A DNA stretch of 24,444 nt from Rodentolepis nana (lineage: Eukaryota > Platyhelminthes > Cestoda > Cyclophyllidea > Hymenolepididae): the NCBI GenBank assembly GCA_900617975.1, contig UZAE01000393.1, forward strand, positions 1 to 24,444, in the 5' to 3' direction. Positions 17,022 to 24,444 of this stretch are shown in pieces. The first letter of the stretch is position 1. Each line of letters opens with the position of its first letter. A model generated the notes under the pieces. The model saw nothing but the letters and a program-made list of their open reading frames with translations, searched no databases and had not been told where the DNA came from. Position numbers and translations under genes: made by a program.

Positions 17022-18508
17022 ATTAAATTACTCAATAAGACAAACTCAATCGATATAACAAGAGATTTTCCTTTGAAAATGATTAAAGTTGAGTGGCGCC
17101 CTGGTTGGCTAACACAAAGATTTAAAATTCTGGAGAATTTGAGATTTCCTCAGGAAATGTGATCTACTACCGCATCTTCCCTAATCCACTGTTGTCTAGT
17201 TTCATTTATTGATTTTCACTCCAGATTATTAAACCTTCCCATTAGTAGTATTCATTACTCACTTTAACATCCATTAGACAATTTAAGTATTTTCCGCAAG
17301 ATCTTTCACTCGTATTGTAGGCTTTACCTCTCCGCTGAATTACATTTCCAGCTCTATTTTGCATATTGAGTTGATCTCCACTACGCTAGTACCACTCTTA
17401 ACTAGATGACTTCTCTAAGTAGAAGAATCCAATTTTATTGACATAAGTGAATTATGTGATTTAAGGGATTTGATTAGGCTTGTTAATTTGTCAATAGTAT
17501 AAGGAGTTTATTTTGAGTATAAATTTGAAAAATTAACCTAGGAACTGGTAAACTGATATATAATAATTTCACATAACCAAAAGTTGACCTTTATATTGCC
17601 GTGTTAGAACCTAAAATACGATGCCTTTACTAAATCATTATGCCATATTAAATGATCCAGAAATAACGGCTACCCTGTTTTAACTTAACTTGGATGTTAA
17701 TATTTCAGCATTTCTGATGTTATTTTAAACTGCATCCACAATAATTTGCATTAATAATGACTTCGACACTTGGCCCTCAAATGTGTAAATGAGAGAACTA
17801 TGATTGCGAATAGGTCTAGCAAGGTACCCTTACCTACGAAACCTGATTCCTATACTCCTTGGTAGACCTTCCGCTGGACCTTAGCTTACACGATAAGTGG
17901 ATAAAATTATATCCGATATATATTATTATTATATTATATAAGTGTGTGCTTATACTCAGTTGAAATTTCTGCCTTGCACAAATTGCATAATCTTGTTCAT
18001 CTTGGTGTACTAGAAGGAGAAAGCAAGCACTCGATTTGATTGGTTGGTTACGCCAAGCCCATCTTTACAGGCAAAGATTCACTAATTGGCATCGGAAATT
18101 TTGAGTATTTCGCTTTCTAGACAATGATAGAAGGTGATATCAGCCAACAAGACTTGGTATAATTTGATATTATTGCCATTGGTATATTAATATAACTTCT
18201 AAAAATAAGTCAACCGGTAATAAATAGGGTTTTTCTTCGGATCAATATGCATTAGAACTTCATTTAACCCCATTTTTAGAGTTGATACAACTTTAGTCGG
18301 TTTAATACCATTATAAGATAATAACTAAGATTATACTATTACACCATTAGTTCTTTAGAATTCTCATGAAAATTAACCAGCATATTTCCCTTCGAGACAA
18401 TTCGCCCAGAATTGGGTTTTTCATAAATTGTGCGGGTTTAACTTCCACACAATGAACTCTTTCACCGGATAATTTTACCTCCAACGCCTTAGAAAGTGGC
18501 TTTAGACA

Positions 18509-18974
18509 TGTGGGACACGTTATCGCTGTGTGCGTCATCGTATGCCTGCATGTCTGCAAGGTGCGCCGTACAACTCTGTGTGCAGCCACCGTACAAACAG
18601 TGACCACTAGCCTCTGTTTGTTTGACCTAATCCGCCATCCTGATCATGATCGAACCCAACCTAATCCCCCATCCTGATCATGAGTAGCTCCCTGTATGCT
18701 TACACTTCATCCGCAACATACTTACTGAATAAACGTGCTCCGTGCCACACGTCTGTTTCCTTTATAGCTGGGCTATAGCTTAGCTGAATTATACGTCTGT
18801 TTTCTTTATAGCTGGGCTATAGCTTAGCTAGTTCGGGAGTCTAGCTAGATGTAGGAGAATCTGCCAGAGATTTCTCGGGAGTCTAGCTAGATGTTGGAGA
18901 ATCTGCCATAGAGACTATTCTGCCAATGAGATTTCTGAGTGGGTCAGGCTTTACTAGTGTAGCAATCCGCTACA
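18509..18974 (-). mobile_element. Solo-LTR-like element, copy A (466 bp)
   Basis: On the minus strand it begins TGTAGCGGATTGCTACA, ends ...TGTCCCACA and is flanked by the 4-bp direct repeat gaca (18505-18508 and 18975-18978; extendable to gacat). It matches copy B at 24085-24422 in inverted orientation. TG...CA ends, a 4-5 bp target duplication and a TATAAA-type box (18759-18766, with a second copy at 18803-18810) fit an LTR of a Ty3-like or TRIM-type retrotransposon left as a solo LTR. No internal gag/pol sequence is present. Orientation is assigned from the TATA box only. It is longer than copy B because of internal tandem duplications. Confidence 0.7.
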
Positions 18975-18978
18975 GACA

Positions 18979-20843
18979 TTTTCACGTTGTTGAGGATTGA
19001 AATGAATAGTAAATTACATTTGAATTTACTTGAATTAGTTCACCTTCAACTCGACTTTAGTAATGCCTCTTCTTCAAGCGGCTCCCTTTTAACCATTGCA
19101 ATATTCATATTACATTTTGCAATTATATAATTATATTAGTGAAAGGAACTCTCTCTCTCACCGGAATATGGCATTTAAGTATAATAGGAAAACGGGCTAC
19201 TACTGGTGAGAAATCCGATATTAGTCTCATCAATTTGGGAATGTGCATTACCTGTGAATGTGAATTCCATCTTTTTTCCTTTTTCACGTATTTTATAGAT
19301 AAATCGTGTCTTTAGAGGTACAGATTTACAATTTAATTGTATTTTTTCATTTCAGTCGTGCATTCATTTCACTCCTTTGAGATGTATTTGTAAACTGTCT
19401 TCTTACCTTTCACTCACCTCTTGGATCGGACTCAATACATTTAGTGCCTCTAACCAGTCTTAACCCCAATATAGCCATTGGCAACTGATAAATGATTGGC
19501 TGGCATTAATTTATTTCAATTTGTCATCTATAGACTTCAAATTTATTGATAATTTTTAAATTTTCTCCATAACGCCTCGAAATTTGTAATGAATACCTCA
19601 CTATTTAACTATAACAAACCGCTTAAAACCAATTTAAAGTATTCTTAGAGCAGTCAACAAAAACTGATAACTGCTCTCTTTAAGTTTGGCTTGGTTTTAA
19701 ATTGTCACAATTTTTACAAAAATTTTCACAATTTCTAGACTGCCAAAATGATTCTGCTTTCTGTCATATTTTATCGCTCTTGAAAAAAACCAAGGTACTT
19801 CATTTTCACTAGTGTTTGGTTTGCTTGTGAGGTAGAGAGTGCAGAGCTTCAATTCAGGAATGCAAATGGTGACACACAAAGCTCAAATCAGGTATATTCC
19901 AATTTATTCCCAGATTCATTTATTTTCGTTTAATCAAACTGCAGCACCGTCGTGGCGACCTGAGGGCTTGTGGGAAGATAATATTAATATGTAACGGGAA
20001 TGAGAAAACGTCTTTCTACGCTAAAGATACTCCCATCCAATAGCTGTCATTCAAATTTAATTAGTCCAAAGGTCCCTTAGATTACATTATTTTTCCCAAT
20101 CTATTCAATTGACTCTCGTCATACTAATACTGGTCTCTTTAAAGAATAACCAAATTTACTCGAGTTAGTTAGTATCCAATAATTGAGACATCTGTAAATT
20201 TTCAGGTAGGTTCGAATTATCACTGTCGATAATACTGTAAACTGCCACTGAGTCAGAGCGTTCGGAGTATGACTGACATTAAACGTCATCAACCGTATCT
20301 CTTTTTTCCATCAAATTAGTTTAATTGACAACATGAGCATTGGTTACTATATATACCATATTGTCGAGGTTCGAAGGCTGGACACCAGTGCGCAGGCAGG
20401 GCAACCATAACAGATAAGTCTGCCTTAATTCTAAGGTGGCAGAATTAGGGTTTTTCAACAATGACCCTCTATGATGCCTGTCTTTACCCCAAATGAGCTT
20501 TGTAAAGCGCTTGTCTAAGTAGACTTGGATAATTTTGCTATGATAGAACCATGTAAACAAGATCATGGACGTTCTCCCTGTGGTCTTCTGGGGGTTTTAC
20601 ACGCAGTTCTCTATACTTTTCCATAGTGTTATCTAATGTTGATCAATGTGATGCAATAAGAACTTTAAATATGAATGGCTTCTTTCACTCCTTCCTCAAT
20701 CATTATTATAAAAGAGTGCTAAAATCTATTCCTTCCAATGAACGCACTCAGCTAAATGGTTGGATCGGATATTCGAAGCTACTTTTACAAGAAATGGACA
20801 TTTGGGCTTTTTACATTCCAATAGTTGCAGAACCATGGAATAT
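18979..20843. other. Non-coding stretch, no gene seen
   Basis: AT-rich up to about 20320. A less AT-rich patch at about 20340-20500 contains ggttcgaaggc (20368-20378), which resembles a pol III B box, but no A box or cloverleaf. An open frame over this patch (minus 20321-20566) has no recognisable domain. It could be a degraded repeat fragment; I cannot support a named feature. Confidence 0.5.
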
Positions 20844-21164
20844 TATTTATTTATATCAAATAGCAGGCATTTTAATAGTTATCATTAGCCCTTTACTTCT
20901 GGCTTCACAGAGGGGAGGAGGAACTCCAAAGTGGCAAAATGCCGAGAGGAGGGGGTTGGAACAGAAGAGTGTTTCAAATATGTAAGAGATAGGCCCAAAG
21001 GTAGGAAAAGGCGAGGTGATTACTGTGAAAGTAGTCGAATGTGACATGCAGTGGGGTCATGGTAGTTTGAATTGAGAAGTCAATTACCAGTTAATAGACT
21101 TTTTACCGTATATTTATTTGTTGCCCATGGTGCACCACGTGGAGGTAAATCTATCGCACACCCC
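20844..21164 (-). mobile_element. Dispersed ~320-bp repeat, copy 3
   Basis: Third copy, same orientation, about 6 kb to the right. It shares with copy 1 the A-rich end (tatttatttatatcaaat on +) and the other end with gcacacccc, which helps fix the family's boundaries. Small open frames overlapping it are not conserved between copies, arguing against coding function. Confidence 0.65.
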
Positions 21165-24080
21165 GGGTGTTATAAGATAGAGAGCTTTTCTTCAAAGTGT
21201 TAAGGTAGGAGAAAGTGTCAGCTTCTATACTTTTGATAATGCAAAGATCTTCAAAATTCACTCATCGTGAGGAGCAGGCATTATTTATTCTCTTTATCGT
21301 ACAATGAATTAGTAGGATTACTTCAATATTGCCATTTACCGAACGAATAAAATGTACAGAAGTAAGTCCAGGTTACTTCCTGGAAGCTTCTCTATATATT
21401 TATCGCGATGATAGTCTTTGTTAATGTCACTCAGAGCAAGTTTGTTAACCTGGTGACATCTTTTGCTAAGCCAAGAGAAAAGAATGTCAGTTTTCGTATT
21501 TGAAGATCCCATTAACCTTTTGTATGTCAATAAAAACGACCTTTCTCCTAATCAAATAAGTCTTATTTCCCTGAATTTCGGAAAAAGTTATAAAAATTTA
21601 TGAAGAACATCTCTTTCTTTGCAGTCCCATTTCTTATCACAAACTGAGGTGCTGCTTCCATTCACATGCAAATTTAAAATATTTCAAGCCGTATTTAACG
21701 GTAGTTGAAAAAAGGAAGAAATGGATACTTCGATAAGCTTTTCTGCTAGCATGGTACTCGGAATAAAGACTCTGCACTGCTATGTCACTAGTCGCTGAGT
21801 GTATTTCTGTGATTTTTCCTTCTGTTCTAGTACTTTTGAACATGACACTGTAATTTATATCCTTATATTTAAATACAGGAAGTGGTTTGAATCTCCCATT
21901 CAAGGTCATGTCATAAGTACTATAGAATATTGGCAGCATTGGTTAAAACATAGAAGCTCTTGATCCAAACAAAGACATATTTAAGAAACGAGAGTAAATA
22001 GAAACGTCAATATATTTCTTATTCTTGCAGAAGGTGAACAGAGATATTTGGGGGTTTATTAATTAATTTTCAAGTAAGTATTTCCCTCCAGCATTTGGTT
22101 TTACTGAGAGTTTGGAAAATGATTGTGATGAAGTTACACTGTGGAACTTTTTTTCAGAGAACGGTAGCTTGAGTTTATTTGAATTTACTTAATTTGTATT
22201 AGGATAACTATTCATGATTTTATTGATAGCAGGAGAAGATATGTATATAGAGTTCCGTAGGCTTGTTATTTCTGGAAGCCATACTCATCCCTATGGTATC
22301 TCAGTTCTCGTTTGCGGACCATAAGAAACTTCCACTAGAGACACTGTGAATTGAGTACCATCGACCTTCCCCAACCCCCCCCCCCATTAAATGCATCTCA
22401 TTTGCCTGACCATTTCTCGCAATCTGCCGAGATGTAATCTAACCACGTTCTAGAGCCTATTAATCAAAGAAAGATTTTGCTGTTTTTTTCTCTGAGAATT
22501 CTCGGCCGATTCACAATTACATATTAAATAAATTGGACTTGAACAAAGGGCGAATCATATTTGATGAGAAGTTGATATATCATTCGGGAAGATGCTAAAT
22601 CAATTGGTTTTAAGAATTCCCTGGATGAAATAAATCAATCATTAAATTTTACTAGCAGTTTAGTATTTAATTTATTACTTCTAGGACAAACTATGATTGG
22701 ATGAGCAATTGCTGTGTAATCGCTTGCTTGCAAATATATTTCCACTTGTTTACTTCTGCCCTCGGTACAATCAACACACAGTATGTTGGTTTATTACAAA
22801 AGAATTCATGGAAATATTTAATTACTTTGAATATTAAAATGGGAAATGTGATACTAATTTTTAAAACGTTGTACAATTCATATGGCAAATAGGAAGGCAA
22901 GTAGAAAGCAAAAAAATGTATCTCAGAAAAGCACTTTTTTTATCCCTTGCATCCACAAGGTAATCGTGAATTTCAGATAGCTTAAAGGACCACTTGGCAA
23001 ATTTACATGGAAAATAATTTGAAGTCAAATTTTTCTAATTTTGTGTAAAGTTAACGTATGATTATTCGAATCACTGTCATCTTCGTTGCCGAACATTATG
23101 ATTCCCACCTGAAATTCCCAAAACGGGATTCCATCTCAGGTCTTATGGATTTGAGTTGGTACAGAAGATTTAATCGGTTTTGGTCTATTTGAACGGGAAA
23201 TTTTACCATTTTTTATTACCAACTTTGTACTCATCTGTCAACAAAGAGACACTTTCGAGCACCTTAGGATACGGGGTTCAAAGATGCACGCAAACCTTTC
23301 TGGAAGAACTGTTTTAAGAGTTCGATCAAGTTAATCACAGAGATATCCCTTACAAAGGCCAGTCATCTTCATGAAGTCTACTTCGCCGCAATAAAGTTTT
23401 CCAGTTTAGAAGATGGAGAATGAAATTGACCTACAGGTGTGTTGGCAACTGCGGAATAAAAGGAAGGAGGAAGAAAGGCGATGAGAAGTGGCATGTGTTG
23501 AAATATCAAGGAGCAGGTTGTTAGCTAGAAGTGAGAGCTAGTATCCACTTTGTTTGCCTAATATGTAACCAATAGTTGGATGAAAGTAAAATTTTTACTC
23601 TGTTTGGTTTTTGGGTATTTATGGTGACCGTAATGGTGATCGTTAGTCATGCTTTTGGTGAGCAGATGCATAGTTTTAAAAGCCTTTACTTGGCAGAATT
23701 GGAAGAGAGTCTTATTTATGTACTCTTTACGATAATTGCCAACGTTAAATAAGAGAGGCAATCTACAGTAGTTGTACTAATTCTGACCCTATATTGAGAT
23801 ATATCCATTTCCTCTAAAATGGAATACATTACACTTAAAATTCATGTTAGGAGAATTGAGTGTGGCATTCTTATTTATGACACTTTAATCACCCAATCCA
23901 AAAGTAGGTTATATGTAATCAATCAAATTTTTAAATATTTATGGTAAATAATTATCAAGTTTTAAAGGTTTTCCTTTCATGACCTCTATTAGCCTATTCT
24001 TCCCTTCCATCTTGAAAAATATATTCTGATCAGGAGAAAGTATTAAATGTTTGTCTTTTTTCAACTATAGTTTATAAACG
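21165..24080. other. Non-coding stretch, no gene seen
   Basis: AT-rich with short open frames on both strands; the longest, minus 21637-21939 (100 codons), has no motif I recognise and no clear splice context. A C-tract lies at 22369-22385. No RNA gene or further repeat copy seen. Confidence 0.55.
22369..22385. repeat. C-tract
   Basis: CCCC-AA followed by about eleven C on the + strand; G-rich on the minus strand. Confidence 0.8.
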
Positions 24081-24084
24081 GTGT

Positions 24085-24422
24085 TGTAGAGGATTACTAC
24101 CTTAGTAAAGCCTGACCGACTCAGAAATCTCTATGGCAGATTCTCCAACATCTAGCTAGACTCCCAGAGCCAGCTAAGCCATAGTCCAGCTATAAAGGAA
24201 ACAGACGTGTAGCACGGAGCACGTTTACTCAGTACGCATATTGTGGATAACGTGTACACGCAGGGAGCTACTCATGATCAGGATGGGGGATTAGGTTAAA
24301 CAGAGGTTAATGATTGGTCACTGTTTGTACGGTCGCTGCACACAGAGTTGTACGGCCTCACCTCTCAGTCCTGGCGAGCAGACATACAGGCATACGATGA
24401 CGAAGCGATAACATGTCCCATA
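24085..24422 (+). mobile_element. Solo-LTR-like element, copy B (338 bp)
   Basis: Begins TGTAGAGGATTACTAC and ends ...TGTCCCATA, flanked by gtgt at 24081-24084 and 24423-24426. A single TATAAAGG lies at 24191-24198. Landmarks shared with copy A: TAGTAAAGCCTGACC, CATCTAGCTAGACTCCC, AAACAGACGTG, GGAGCACGTTTA, GAGCTACTCATGATCAGGA and CACACAGAGTTGTACGG. The final CATA instead of CACA looks like one substitution from the canonical CA end. The window ends 22 bp later; the matching 4-bp flank supports a complete solo element rather than the first LTR of a longer one. Confidence 0.65.
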
Positions 24423-24444
24423 GTGTACTAATGTTAGATTAATA

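Larger units (their letters stand above)
15142..18504. other. Long non-coding stretch, no gene seen
   Basis: AT-rich. Contains a G-tract (16093-16111), an (AT)n run at 17007-17021 and a TAT-rich patch near 17917-17941. The longest open frames (about 80 codons, e.g. minus 15422-15670) have no recognisable motif. A minus-strand open frame at 18347-18607 runs into the LTR-like element and is not a supported gene. Confidence 0.55.

Noticed and set aside
20321..20566. 81-codon minus-strand open frame and a B-box-like ggttcgaaggc
   Set aside because: No recognisable domain. No A box, acceptor stem or cloverleaf around the B-box-like sequence, so neither a gene nor a tRNA/SINE can be supported.
21637..21939. 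100-codon minus-strand open frame
   Set aside because: Length is not exceptional for this much non-coding DNA. No motif recognised and no clear splice or start context.
18509..24422. One large DNA transposon bounded by the inverted repeats at 18.5 kb and 24.1 kb
   Set aside because: Each repeat has its own flanking 4-bp duplication and TG...CA-type ends, and no transposase frame lies between them. Two independent LTR insertions explain the data better.

Overview
The window looks like eukaryotic, metazoan DNA. It is AT-rich, its coding sequence is split by GT-AG introns, and most of it is non-coding. Very short introns (43, 51 and 67 bp) sit beside kilobase-sized ones. That mix, together with the kind of dispersed repeats present, suggests a parasitic flatworm, perhaps a tapeworm. 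The taxon is inference; the sequence alone does not prove it.

One gene dominates, on the minus strand from about 9.4 kb (perhaps 10.7 kb) down to position 1, running off the left edge. I could join nine exons with matching phases and an open frame: 9395-9432, 9052-9213, 8848-9000, 8577-8804, 6601-6941, 6410-6515, 6194-6329, 5082-5283 and 1-5014. They encode 2126 codons. The first part resembles a plakin domain: spectrin-like helices with an embedded atypical SH3 ending in VPSVCF. A single giant exon of at least 5 kb follows. It encodes about 640 residues of basic, Cys/TQ-motif-rich linker and then at least 1029 residues of a degenerate repeat array built from GKKLQV, SQAIY/SQSIW-EPEP and DFSCDAP modules. 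I do not recognise these repeats as plakin repeats, spectrin repeats or any other named family. They are the most interesting thing here. The start of the protein is not found, and the 3' end lies outside the window.

From about 10.7 kb to 24.4 kb I find no convincing coding exon. This part is either a very long 5' intron of the same gene or intergenic DNA. It contains three copies of a ~320-bp dispersed repeat (14254-14584, 14821-15141, 20844-21164), which look like retroposons inserted in minus orientation; the first is flanked by an imperfect 13-bp duplication. It also contains two inverted, solo-LTR-like elements (18509-18974 minus, 24085-24422 plus) with TG...CA-type ends and 4-bp target duplications. 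Several long G- or C-tracts are scattered through introns and flanks. No rRNA, tRNA, CRISPR array or bacterial-type feature was found.
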